The position numbers and the translations under genes were made by a program. Shown here in pieces: positions 1 through 10,887 of a stretch of DNA of 64,000 nucleotides (its first letter is position 1; every line of letters begins with the position of its first letter). A model generated the notes under the pieces. The model did no database searches. It saw nothing but the letters and a program-made list of their open reading frames with translations, and was not told the DNA's origin. The DNA comes from Hydractinia symbiolongicarpus. Its lineage: Eukaryota > Cnidaria > Hydrozoa > Anthoathecata > Hydractiniidae. Location of the stretch: contig NC_079883.1 in the NCBI RefSeq assembly GCF_029227915.1, forward strand, positions 23,994,001 to 24,058,000, written 5' to 3'.

Positions 1-199
1 CAATAAGATGTCGTGTCCTTGCAGTTACAGGTACCGGCTTGTATTTGCACTCCTCAAGCAAGCAAGCAAGATCTGTGGATAGTGCTTGGAGCTTTGCTTA
101 TAAATGCTGGATATTTTTAGTATACAGATACATTCGCATGGCTGTCGCATAGGTAGTGGTTGATCGCAGAAATATGTATTTATTTTACCCTCCCATTCT

Positions 200-580
200 T
201 TAATTAATTTTTGTGTTCAGGTATCTACCATTCTTCACTGATGAGGTTGTGAATTTACTACCATATAATTTCTCTATCCTGGCCAGGATGATCTGATATT
301 TCTCCGACCATTCTGGATGATGATGTATATCAAATGACATGGTGAGCGAGGATCCATCATCGTATCTGGATGCACCATTTGAATACAGTCCCTTTGGTGT
401 TATGATCAATAGTGACGATATCTTGTTATCTATTCTAACATATCGAGAATCTTTGCCCTTATTAGCTTGTATGGGATCGCTAAGTACGATGTTCTCAATT
501 TGAACCTCCTCGATGCTTAGTACTGCTGGTTCACTATAGAAATCCCTTGTCTCTACGGAATCATTGTAAAATTTAAACAT
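200..580 (-). CDS. hypothetical virus-like protein, about 126 aa
   Basis: Minus-strand single-exon ORF. The frame is open to 607 from a TTG, but the first ATG (at 580) gives MFKFYNDSVE and is the more likely start. The protein is soluble with no signal peptide. Its middle has a hydrophobic strand ending in LLIITPKGLYSNGASRYDDG and then a conserved-looking SLTMSFD segment. From memory, the pattern LLI.TP followed by a short Ser/Tyr turn and a strand resembles small proteins of large DNA viruses and virus-like elements, but I cannot name a family. It lies just downstream of a 50-aa zinc-ribbon-like ORF on the same strand with almost no gap, which is unlike the intron-rich host genes here. It may belong to an insertion extending left of the window. 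Confidence 0.45.
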   Translation of the reverse strand: MFKFYNDSVETRDFYSEPAVLSIEEVQIENIVLSDPIQANKGKDSRYVRIDNKISSLLIITPKGLYSNGASRYDDGSSLTMSFDIHHHPEWSEKYQIILARIEKLYGSKFTTSSVKNGRYLNTKIN

Positions 581-613
581 CCCTTTATTATAATAATCAG
601 GGCCCAACTAAGG

Positions 614-766
614 ATTTTTACATTTGCAATAACCTCCGTTGTACGTTATATACATAATATAGTGCTGCCAGCACAATATCCTTCCTTTCATGATTAACCT
701 TCTACCACATTTACAGCGATCGTACTTATCAAGTTCAATCCCGCATTCGTCGCAATACTCTTTCAT
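614..766 (-). CDS. 50-aa zinc-ribbon-like small protein
   Basis: Short minus-strand ORF beginning MKEYCDECGIELDKYD at 766. It has CxxC, CxC and a second C-rich end (CKCKN), so it looks like a tiny zinc-binding protein. The stop is next to the start region of the 126-aa ORF downstream, suggesting one transcription unit. An AT-rich leader with a perfect 25-bp palindrome (830-854) lies upstream. No family is recognised. Compactness and lack of introns suggest a viral or mobile origin rather than a host gene, but an ORF this short could occur by chance. Confidence 0.4.
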
Positions 767-829
767 TTATCTGATAGAACTCTGGTGGCTGGCATTTTTA
801 GGAATTTCCCTTTACTCATATTCTGTATA

Positions 830-1056
830 ATAGCATATATAGTATATATGCTATTGCGCATAACGTCATATGATTTCATTAATATGATTTTGTGTTAGTA
901 TTTAATGTATCTATCATTTAATATCATTATGTGTTGGTGATTGGTAGATGACGTCATGTATCTTACATTTAATATTATTATGTGTTGGTTATTGGCATTT
1001 AATATTATTTCATATTATTTTATATTGGTGATCAACATTTTGGGGGAAATTCCCTT
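830..1056. promoter_or_regulatory. palindromic, repetitive AT-rich leader region
   Basis: Positions 830-854 form a perfect palindrome with 12-bp arms (ATAGCATATATA). Beyond it, a block starting CATTTAATATYATTATGTG recurs at about 925 and 966, and a perfect CRE-type octamer TGACGTCA sits at 949-956. It lies directly upstream of the two compact minus-strand ORFs, so a promoter or element terminus is plausible. This is inference from position and composition. Confidence 0.35.
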
Positions 1057-1072
1057 TGGTCGACGTCGACTG

Positions 1073-3354
1073 TGCCAGAACGAACATTTCTCTATCTCTT
1101 TCTTAAATAATACATAAATCAACGAATTTACCTCTTTTGATGAATCATTCGTCGATAACTCAGTAATTATTCAATTTTCGAAATGAAAAGAGCAAGACTT
1201 TGTAACCATACATGTAACGGTTTTCAAAAACATAGTTTCGCTAGTTTTAGACAAAATGGAGGGAAGTTACCCACGCAAACATGCAGTGTGGCGACCGAAT
1301 TTTTGTTTCGAGAAAAAACGGTTTAAACATTTCCTCTGGTACCTGCGCAAAATGAATAATTAATGACTCAAAACATTCTCAGTGAAAAATTAAAGTAAGT
1401 TAGAAAATTGATAACCTCAAAGATGGATTCAAAGCGTACAATAAAAAAATGCTTGAAAAAAAAAATGTTAACAGAACAACGTGATAATAATTAATCTTTA
1501 AGAACTGTCGTTTTCAAAATCTGCTTTAAATCGATATGAAGTTTTATTAACCTTCATCATGTTCGTCAAAACAGTCGTCAATCTCAGGCAGCACATTTTT
1601 TCATCTACCGGAACTAAATACCAACGTATGCTCTTCATCGTTGAACAGATTTTCATTTTGTTGACTAAACCACGAAGCAACGTTGTAACAAAAGTTTTTT
1701 TTGTTTCTCCTCTTTAATTTTCCCCTTCTTTTTCCCCCCCATTTTTTCTTGTTTAAACAGGTTTTTTTTTGTCATGTTAAGCCTTTTAGTGGCGCGTGGC
1801 CTTGGTCAACCCATGCCATGTGAGGGAAATTGAGTAAGTATTTCCGGTGGACACTTAATGTATACATTCAGAGCAGAGCACCCACATTGATAATACTGTT
1901 TCCAACTCTGAAGTGGCTATTCTGTATAAATATTTTTTGAAAACGGTTTTTTTATAGTGTTAAACCTTCCTATATTAATTAAATATTTTTTGCAGTAACT
2001 TCGCACTATGAAAAACGCTGAAACTTATAACTTGATTGCGAATGGTGAATTATATTTCTAGTATTTAAAAAGTCTTAGTAAAATTTAAATTCCTGACTCG
2101 CATTCGAGACAAGATCAAAGACAATGTTACGAAATAATAGATTTTCCTATTTTTATCCCACTAAAATATTGATTTAATTATATTTTTTTTACTGCAACTT
2201 GTAGGAATTTTCCTGCATAGACATTATATCGAAAAAAAAAATTTTTTTTTACACTTAAAGGGTCTACTTTATCCTTAACTTGATTTGAAATTTAAAAATG
2301 TCAGGAAAGAGAGAAGTTACCTCTTACAGGCTTTTCCTATTTTGTTGTTGAACGAACTCCGAAATTCATCACATTTTTGCAATATATTACGTCCAGAATT
2401 AAGGTACTCTGACATATTTTTCGTTGAGACATGCAGTTACCTTATCGTGGCGATTTAAATAAACACAGTTATTGTTAGGAAATATTATTATTATTATTTC
2501 AGTTGGATCACATCAGCAATTGTTCGGAAAAGGATACCTACTTTAAGTCAGTTGAGATTTAAAAACATTTTTTGCGTATTTGTTTCAAAATATGTCATGA
2601 CCTAGTTTGGACTTTTTTTTAATGTTGTTTTTGAAACAAGGTATGCAAATTCCTACAGCATCTTTAAAAATTTAAAACACCGTTCTCAAATTCCAATAGC
2701 TTATATATTTATCTGCCAGTTACATTTTTGGAAATGTATAAGTTATCCAAAATTAGAATGAGCAAAAATGTTGCAAAAAAACAAAAAGTAGTAGAATTTT
2801 TTCGTCCTTTTTTCGTTTGGTAGGTAGTTTATTAACTTCACAAGACTGAGATTGTTGCAGGGTGAGGCTTCCAGGGATAAACCCAAATTTTCTCTATGTC
2901 TAAACGTATCGTTCATCAGAATGTAAATTTGTTACTTGTTATACATGCTGGCATTATTTCCCAAACCTCACGTAGTCAATTTTAGTTTGATGAAACGTGA
3001 CAATTTATTGAATACAAAATAACAACAAAATAAAAATTTTTCAATCAAAATTACTAACAAAGTGCAGGTATCATTAGCTTCAGTTTCACGTTCAAAATAT
3101 TTTGTGATGGAACATGACTGTTCCTTGTATGAAAGATGTAAAACACATCATTTCAATTGTAATCCTAAGATTCTCTTCAACACAAATGGGGCGCATTTAA
3201 TTAATAATGACTATAGCCAATAGGAAATTATAAATAGTTTTAAATTTCACTCAGTAAAGCGAATTGATCGCCATTTAGGAGCTACTCCTAAAGAAAGTTG
3301 TTTTACACGAAAGATAAGAAAAAAACGAAAGCGAAAATAAAAGCAAAAGCAAAA
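1073..3354. repeat. intergenic; copy A of a segmental duplication
   Basis: No convincing coding exon. From about 1390 onward the sequence is diverged but recognisable in two further copies, at about 7985-8440 (partial) and 8480-10800. Shared landmarks are CAAAACAGTCGTCAA, GTATGAAAAA(C/T)GCTGAAACTT and TTAGTTTGATGAAACGTGAC. It carries the 5' flank of the PAN-EGF gene at 3355, so the duplication took that gene's upstream region and first exon. Confidence 0.7.
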
Positions 3355-6300
3355 ATGGTGCTCTGGTTGGACATTTTAGCAAAACTTCTTTACATTTTCT
3401 CCATTGTAAAAGGAGATATATTACGATTGGATACTTGTAACAAGTTTTATGCTGCCTTTGATGTTGTTTACGATAATTCCTTGCTGACAAAAACTGTATT
3501 CTCATTGGTTGAGAATATCGTTCTTAATCGATGTTTAATCATATGCGTGCAATATCCAAAATGTAAATCATTCAGCTACATGTTTTCACATTCACAATGC
3601 AGAATACATCATTCCACCAGAGCTGATAATGGAACTTTTCTACAAAAGATCGTTGGATGGACACATTATGAAACAAGGGAAAATGAACCAAATGTAAGTA
3701 AAGTTATTGTGGTGTACATTTAATTTTGTTATTGTTTTTGTTGTTATGCATGTGGAAAATTCTTTCAATCAAACGAGGAGAAGGTGAAATGCGAACCCTG
3801 TTTTTAACTAAGTAATTATTTTGATCTTGGATTTCCATTAATCGGTTTGTGCGCCTCTTCGTTAGTGACCGACAAAAAGTACTAAAACAGGCACATGCAA
3901 ATCCATGTTAGCAAAGACACACTAGGTAGCGACAAGTTCAGAAACATAAACAGAAGCTTTTCGGTTTAGTTAATCCATCTTTATTGTCAAAGTTGACGCT
4001 GTAAACTGCGACTTTTAATTCAAAGTTTCAAGAATATTAATAATGTTTGCAACATATTTTTTAACGCTATAGTTTGTCTCATTTGCGAATTGTTTGTATC
4101 GAAAATAAAGGAGAAGGGGTCTAGACCACTGTCTCTACTATTGCTGCTCTTTCTTAGCTCATTTAAAAACGTTGGAAATTTTTTAACTTAATCAAGATGG
4201 GGAAATTACTGAAAAATTTCTAGTGGAAATCACTCAAATTCTCTCAACAATAGATTGCATTATTTATTTTGTTTTGCGCATGCACTTAGATTGCAGTCTG
4301 ACTGATTTTAATATCTAAAGGAAACATTAATGAGTGATGTCAGAAAACATAAGTAGTATAGCATTATATACTCTAGAGAAAAATTGTAAAATGATTTGAA
4401 ACAATTTGCTTTCTTTAAGAGAAGTTAATTAGATTAACTAATTCTATGCTTATAGTTGTGACAACCTCGTCCCCAGGGCATCTTGTATTTTTATGACTTC
4501 AGGACAGCGATACGAACACGGCCCTGGAGAAGGCTTCGTCACTTGACCCTCTGATTCACAGATTTTCTGGGTGTAACATTTAATGAGATTTGTCTCAATG
4601 AACTAAAGTTTTATATATAACCCTGCAGAACTATGCGAGTTCGGCGTTCAACGTCACAGATATGTGCGGCGAGTGTGTTTTCATTTCTGTCATAAGAAGC
4701 AAACAATGTTCGTCTCGCCGTTCCGAGATAAAAAAAGGAACAGGTGCTGGGAACGAGGTTGTAGCTGTGCGTCATAATGGAATTAAAAGAAAACAATTCT
4801 TTTGGCTTAGGCTGCACACAAAATTACAAATTATTTTTTTTATTCGCTACGCCCAAACCTTAATAATTTATCGTATCACGGAGACAGTTTCGAGTCGAAG
4901 GGAGAACGGAAAATTTATTGTGTTTATCCAGACGTGCACATGCGCGTTAGAAAAATAATAATATTATCTTCACTGTAGATGGCACCATCCTTGTTTCGTA
5001 ATCTCTTTATTACTATAAATAAACGGTTTACAAAAAAAACAAGCTACTACAACTTTAATATTAAGTTAAAACAACTAGAGATTACGTACTACAAGCCCTG
5101 TGTTTGAGCTCTTTCTCCTTTTTCTTCTTCGTTAATTACTTTAGCATATTAAGAAATTTCAAAAGTTAGCAGCGTAACGTACTAATATAATAGATGACTT
5201 GCCAATTTTTACAAAAGTTAAAAAGTTTGCGGTTTTTTTTGCACATGCGCAAGCATTTCTGTAGGCAGAAAATATAAACAAAAGACCCCAGTAATAAAAG
5301 AAATCCATCCAAAAAAAATATTCGCTCGAAATTAGTAAAATTTTTAAGAAGAATTCGAAGAAGTTAGTTAAAATTTAATTCCAGTTCCTTTTGGACCTTA
5401 TGCTACCTTAAAAAAGCTTTAATCTTCATTTTACCCTGTACGAGTCCTGCTTTTTTACCTACACAAAAGTGCCTGCATGAACATTGTTCTCAAAATGAAA
5501 TCAAAACAACTACGTAACACTGAAAGTGGTCTATACAAATAACGGTCATTATATTAACATAGATTTAAGATTTTAATTTGTTTAGCCTGGCTGGTTTGTG
5601 CAACGAAGTTCTGTAAACTGGTAAGGCAAAATGCACAAGCTCATTCATTTAGTTTTAAAAAAGTCAAGATAAGTTTACAATTGTATTTTTCCAATTTAGT
5701 TGGGTCGTCTTTGTGAAGTGAGAAAACCATGTAAATATGGAAGATGTGTGGATACATGTGATGAGAAAGGATATAAATGTGAATTCAAAGGTAATTACTC
5801 TAATTATTATTATCATTTTTTTTAGTTTGTTTGTCACCTTCGATTTGGTAAGGTAAATAGGTTTAAAGAATATTAAAATATTGCCGTTAGGAAGAATTCG
5901 TGAATTTATATTTTTTTCCCAATTTTTCCTTTTTTACTTGATTTTATTGTACCAAATTCTATTATTCTTTTTTCTTGCGTGGTCTGTGTTTCGTCCTGTT
6001 TTGCCTAACTGGTATTTAAAATTCACCAAAATCCGCTCTACAAAATTACTGCATATTCTTTACTAGTTAAGGCTGGAATACACGATTCTTTAAAAGCAAA
6101 GGTTCGCAAAAAAGGATCTCGTAAAAAACAAAAAGGGACCAATTCCTTCCTTTCTATTCTTTTTTACAAAAAAAAACAGATAAGGCTTTAAAGAGGGAGG
6201 ATATGTGATTGTATTGACTAATTCTGACCTAAAATATGGACAAATAATATTAAATTAAAATTTTAATAGACTGTTAAAAATGGGTTTCTTAACTGTTTTG

Positions 6301-6920
6301 AAAACATAACAGATTTATTACTTACGTCGACCAATCTTAAAAAAAAAAAAATTTATAGCTTGGTATAATTTTTTGCAGAGTTAGTTTCAATGGCAAATAA
6401 TACAGTTTTCATCGAAAGAAAATTCACCTGAAATTTTATAATTTAGAATTGCAGTACCAATTGTTATTTAGGGGAATGGACCTTATTGAAAGACAATGTC
6501 TGTTTTGGAGCAAAGAGTGGCGAATTTGGAACATTCGAAATACAACAAGATGCGGTTATGACTGGCATGAAATTGTTGCATGTCGGTGGAGATGGGGTAA
6601 AATGCGCTAACAACACACCATTAACAAAGTGGGGATGTAATTACGCTAGTGTTTTTATCCTAGACAATATCGGTATTTTTATCACAGCCAATCGAACAAT
6701 ACTTTATCCATCCCGAGAATACGAAGAAAAATTTGGTTTTTCCCACATACCAGGATACAACGCAAACTCTCCCTACTTGATTTTCAATGCAACAAATCAT
6801 ACGGTCTATAAAGGACAAGAATTACAATTGTACTACGCGGAAGATTATCATGATAGCTACGCCCACGACAACGACGGTAAATCTTGTGCTGATATTTACG
6901 CTAAATTAATTGACGCATAG
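3355..6920 (+). CDS. secreted PAN/apple-EGF protein with cnidarian C-terminal domain, 292 aa
   Basis: Three exons, 3355-3693, 5700-5790 and 6472-6920, joined in phases 0 and 1 with GT-AG borders, total 879 nt. The first in-frame ATG (MVLWLDILAKLL) gives a signal peptide of about 20 residues. Exon 1 then encodes a PAN/apple-like domain with conserved cysteines (LDTCNKF, CLIICVQYPKCKSFSY, QCRIHH). Exon 2 is an EGF-like module (CEVRKPCKYGRCVDTCDEKG). Exon 3 is one domain of about 145 residues starting EWTLLKDNVCFGAKSGEFG and ending SCADIYAKLIDA. From memory, similar C-terminal domains recur in cnidarian secreted proteins without assigned function. Extracellular ligand or matrix binding is inferred from the modules. 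Exon phases agree throughout, so the model is well supported. A broken copy of exon 1 lies at 10469. Confidence 0.8.
4463..4548. repeat. small dispersed foldback repeat (CCTCG..CCCAGGG family)
   Basis: Inside intron 1 of the PAN-EGF gene. It starts GACAACCTCGTCCCCAGGGC and ends with a degraded reverse version (GGCCCTGGAGAAGGCTTCGTC). Related ends occur near 15222, 35205, 36464, 39960, 53547 and 53923, so it is a short non-autonomous repeat family. Confidence 0.55.
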
Positions 6921-8480
6921 ACAATCTTAAGCCTTATTAAATAACAAGAATTTTTTAAGATCGCCCACACACAGCTCACCAGAGATAAACCTTAGATTTG
7001 GTCTCGTCTGGCCACATAATTAAAATATACCACTGTTTTATTATCAGATGGCTTGCTCTTAAACCAACCGTCTTTAGTTCAGCTTTTTTTTGAGGATTGT
7101 GCAACTACTTTTAAAAAAAGGTTTGTGGTACCATTTTTTTAGCTATTTTGTCTGGGAAAGGTGACATAGTTTTCGCCATATAAATTACTTTATCCAGAAA
7201 CTAGCACTTATTTAAATTTTATTTTAAGTAATGTAAATAAGTAATATAGCTAACTAGCTATCCCCTTATATTGCCTTTTGTTCTAAAAGTATTTGTTTCA
7301 ATAGCTACGTTCTTACATTTCAGGGGAATATTTGATAAAAATGTTTTTAACAATGTATAAATTTAAAGAAATTTTTTTAACAGTTTGTTAGTTGAGTCTA
7401 ATGTTTTATTCTAGCCAACTTTATACTATCTTTTTGTATTATCTCGACCAATCTGATTTTTTATTTAAGCTTCCGATTGGCTACTTAGTAAAAAGGATAT
7501 ATAGTAGTTAGACAGATTTATGTTAATAGCTATTAACATAAATCTGTCTAACTACTAGCCAATCATGAACAATACGCCACCAAATTTCCAACGAGGTTTT
7601 ATGTTTCAATGTAACTCAGCAGCTGCACAACAATAACTATATCGATAACCTGTATTTGTTTGAGCATTGCTACCTATTTTCTAAGTAGGCTGGCTAAGCA
7701 CGGTAAACCCTTTTGACACAAGCTCAGTATATTCAAAACATCTCCTTTGCATGCCAATTTTTTAAATAGCCTTTAAATATTATAAAACATTGATATTTTC
7801 TCTACAAGTAAGAAAGAAAAGATATTCGTGGAAAAAAACTGGAACAAAGAAAAAAAAACCAAACAAAACACACCCTCCTTCGTTAAAGCATTGGTAACTC
7901 CAGTCCATCATTTTTGTTTTCATTAAAAAATACCTGCGCAAAAGGTATGGCGTTGCAATTTTACTTAATGAATAATAAATCACTCAAAGAATGAAAGAAA
8001 AATAAATATTAACAGAACACCATGATAATGATAAATCTTTCTGAACCGTTGTTTTCATAATATGCTTTAAATTGGTATCAAGTTCGAAATCTTCTTCATT
8101 GTGTTCATCAAAACAGTCGTCAATAACCTTCTCAACAGAATTTTTAATCTAGTGGGACTAAACGCGCTCGTTGAACAGATTATCATTTTGGTGACTAAAC
8201 CATAAAGCAAGGTTGGACCAGAAGTTTCTTTTGTTCCTTCTTCTTTCATTTTTATCTTCGAATTTTTTTCTCTACATTTTTGTTAAACGTTTTTTTTCGT
8301 CATATTACGATTCCCATATTATTTAAATATTTTGGCAGTATGAAAAATGCTGAAACTTAAAACTTAATTGCGAATATTGAATTATATTTCTAGTATTTAA
8401 AAAGTCATTAATATCCATGCATGGGTGTCTTACTAAAATTTAAGTTCCTGAGGGGTTACTGTATCGTTAATGTAAGTTAC
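6921..8480. other. intergenic, with a partial copy of the duplicated block
   Basis: No coding exon seen. Contains a perfect 56-bp palindrome (7502-7557). From about 7985 to 8440 there is a third, shorter copy of the block also seen near 1470-2080 and 8570-8960. Confidence 0.6.
7502..7557. repeat. perfect 56-bp palindrome
   Basis: Two 28-bp arms meet with no spacer at 7529/7530. The left arm begins TAGTAGTTAGACAGATTTAT. A perfect uninterrupted palindrome this long in diverged intergenic DNA suggests a recent foldback insertion or a two-ended remnant of an inverted-repeat element. Confidence 0.9.
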
Positions 8481-10468
8481 AAAAATTGATGACGTAAAAG
8501 ATGGATTCAAAACGTACAATAAAAAAGATAATAATAAAAAAAGGGTACAATAAAAAAGAATGATGGAAAAATATGTTAACAGAAGAGAATGATAATAAAT
8601 AACCTTTCTAAATTGCCATTTTTTTAACCTGTTTTAAATCGGTATCAAGTTCGAAATCACCTTCATTGTTCTTATCAAAACAGTCGTCAATAACCTTCTC
8701 AGGCAACAGATTTTTTCATCTACTGAGACTAAATACCATTTTGTTGACCAAACCACGCAGTAACGTTGCAACAGGAATTTGTTTTGTTCCTCTTCTTTTA
8801 TTTTTATCTTCTTATTTTTTTTTTCTGCCTTTTCTTTTTTTAAACGTTTTTTTTATAATATTAGACCTTTCCATATTAATTATATGTTTTTCGCAGTAAC
8901 TTCGCAGTATGAAAAATGCTGAAACTTGCGAATGGTGAATTATATCTAAATTAATGTCTTGTAAAATTTAAATTCCTGACTCACAAGATTTAAGATAATG
9001 TTACGAAAATATACATTTTCTTTTTTTAACTCATCAAAATATAGCTTTAATAATATTTTTTTCCTGCAACTTGTAGGAATTTTCCTGCATAGAAATTATA
9101 TCTGCGAAAATAAATTTTGAAAACTTATCCTTAACTTGATTTGACATTTAAAAATGCCAGCATGATATAATTTTTACTTTCTGTTCATATGGCATGGGCG
9201 AGAAAACTTTTCATCGGGTGGGAAAATACCATGTGATAAGATTCTATTGTTTAATCAACATAAATTTATCTTGCCTAACGAGGAAATTTCTCGATCATGC
9301 GCACCCGAGGTCTCGGTAGGCGGCGGGCTTTTTTTCTCATATGAACGCAACTAAATTTTGTTAAGAGTTTGTTAACAATTCGACTTGAAATCATGCTGAA
9401 AAATTTACCCGGTTCCCGAGTAAATATTTCCTAAATGAACAGCCCTCAGATTCGGCATAATTTTTAAAAATAAACAATAGATTCTTATCACAATAAACAA
9501 TAGAAACGTATCACATGGTATTTTCTCACCCGATGAAAAGTTTTCTCGCCCATGTCATATGAAGAGAAAGTAAAAATTATATCATGCTGAAATAGATTTC
9601 CCATATGAACAGCCTAAATCAGTTGACATTTAAAAACATTTTTTGCGCACTTGTTTCAAAATATGTAATAGCCTACTTTGGACTTCTTATAATGTTGTTT
9701 TATAAACAAGGTATGCAAATTCCTCAAAATCCAACAGTTTTTTAGCAAACATCACAAAAAAATTCTGTTTAGCAAAAATTCAACATTCGTCCGATGCTCA
9801 TATAGCTATTTCTCTACCAGTTACATTTTTGAAAAAGTATAAGTTATTCAAAATTAAAAGTGAGCAGAATTGAGCAAAAAGGTTGTGAAAAAAAAACAAA
9901 TAGCTAGTAGTGAAATTTTTCTTTTCTTTCGGTGGCTAGGTAGGTAGATAAATAAATTTCACAAGATTGAGATTGTTGCAGGGTGAGTCTCCCAGGGATG
10001 AACCCAAATATTTCCTATATCTATACGTGTCATTCCTCAGATTATAAATTTGTTACTTGCTATACATGCTGGTATCCTTTCCCCACACCTCACGTAATCA
10101 TTTTTAGTTTGATGAAACGTGACAATTTCTTGAATACAAAATAAAAACAAAAGAAAAATTTTTCTATCAAAATTACTAACAAAGTGCTGGTATCATTAGC
10201 TTCAGTTTCACGTTTGCAATGTACGGTTGATGGAACGTGACTGTTCCTTGTATACAAGATGGAAAACACATCATTTCAATTGTAATCCTAAGATTCTCTT
10301 CAAGCAAATGAGACGCAGTTGATTAATAATGGGAATAGCCAATAGGAAATTATGAATAGTTTTAAATTTTACACAGTAAAGCGAATTGAGCGTTATTTGG
10401 GAGCTATTCCTGAAAAAAGTTGTTTTACACTAAATAAAAGAAAAACAAAAGCAAAAGTAAAAGTAAAA
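8480..10468. repeat. copy B of the segmental duplication upstream of the exon-1 pseudogene
   Basis: Matches 1390-3354 over most of its length with scattered substitutions and indels. It is interrupted by an inverted-repeat element at about 9158-9589 that copy A lacks. The copies meet again at a shared stretch ending ACATTTTTTGCG (2567 in A, about 9635 in B). No coding exon lies between these landmarks. Confidence 0.7.
9158..9589. mobile_element. MITE-like element with about 92-bp inverted repeats
   Basis: The left end reads CAGCATGATATAATTTTTAC and is matched by the reverse complement of the right end over roughly 92 bp with few mismatches, including GGGCGAGAAAACTTTTCATC. The interior (about 250 bp) has no ORF. 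The parallel duplicated copy near 2300 lacks it, so it inserted after the duplication. I could not fix a target-site duplication. The right end may continue to about 9612. Confidence 0.75.
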
Positions 10469-10779
10469 ATGGTGCTCTGGTTGGATTTTTTAGCAAAGGA
10501 AATATATTACGATTGGATGCTTGTAACAAGTTTTACGCAGTTTTCAGTATTGTATATGATAATTCTTTGTTGATAAATACTGTGTTCTTATTGGTCGAGA
10601 ATATCAAACTTAATGACTGTTTGATCATATGCATGCAATATCCAAAATGCGAGTCATTCAGCTACATGGTTCATTATTCACAATGCAGAATACATCATTC
10701 CACCATTACTGACAATAGAAATGTTCTAGAAAAGATGAATGGTTGGGTACATAACAAAACAAAGAAAGATGAACCAAAT
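10469..10779 (+). pseudogene. broken duplicate of PAN-EGF exon 1
   Basis: Close copy of 3355-3693 including the start MVLWLD and all PAN-domain cysteines (LDACNKF, CLIICMQYPKCESFSY, QCRIHH). Relative to the intact copy it has lost a net 28 nt inside the signal peptide (around 10499), which shifts the frame: the ATG frame stops at 10573, while the PAN frame is open only from about 10500 without an ATG. The donor has also changed from GTAAGT to GTAAAT. I found no copy of the EGF or C-terminal exon between here and 14200. Most likely a non-functional partial duplicate. Alternative splicing or an unseen upstream exon could rescue it, but I see no sign of either. Confidence 0.75.
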
Positions 10780-10887
10780 GTAAATAGAATTTTTAATTTT
10801 TCGTTAACTATTTATGTTATCATCCATACGATTGACCTCATGGGTGTTATCGGTGGAGCTTCTACCACATTGAAAAAGAATGTTTGA

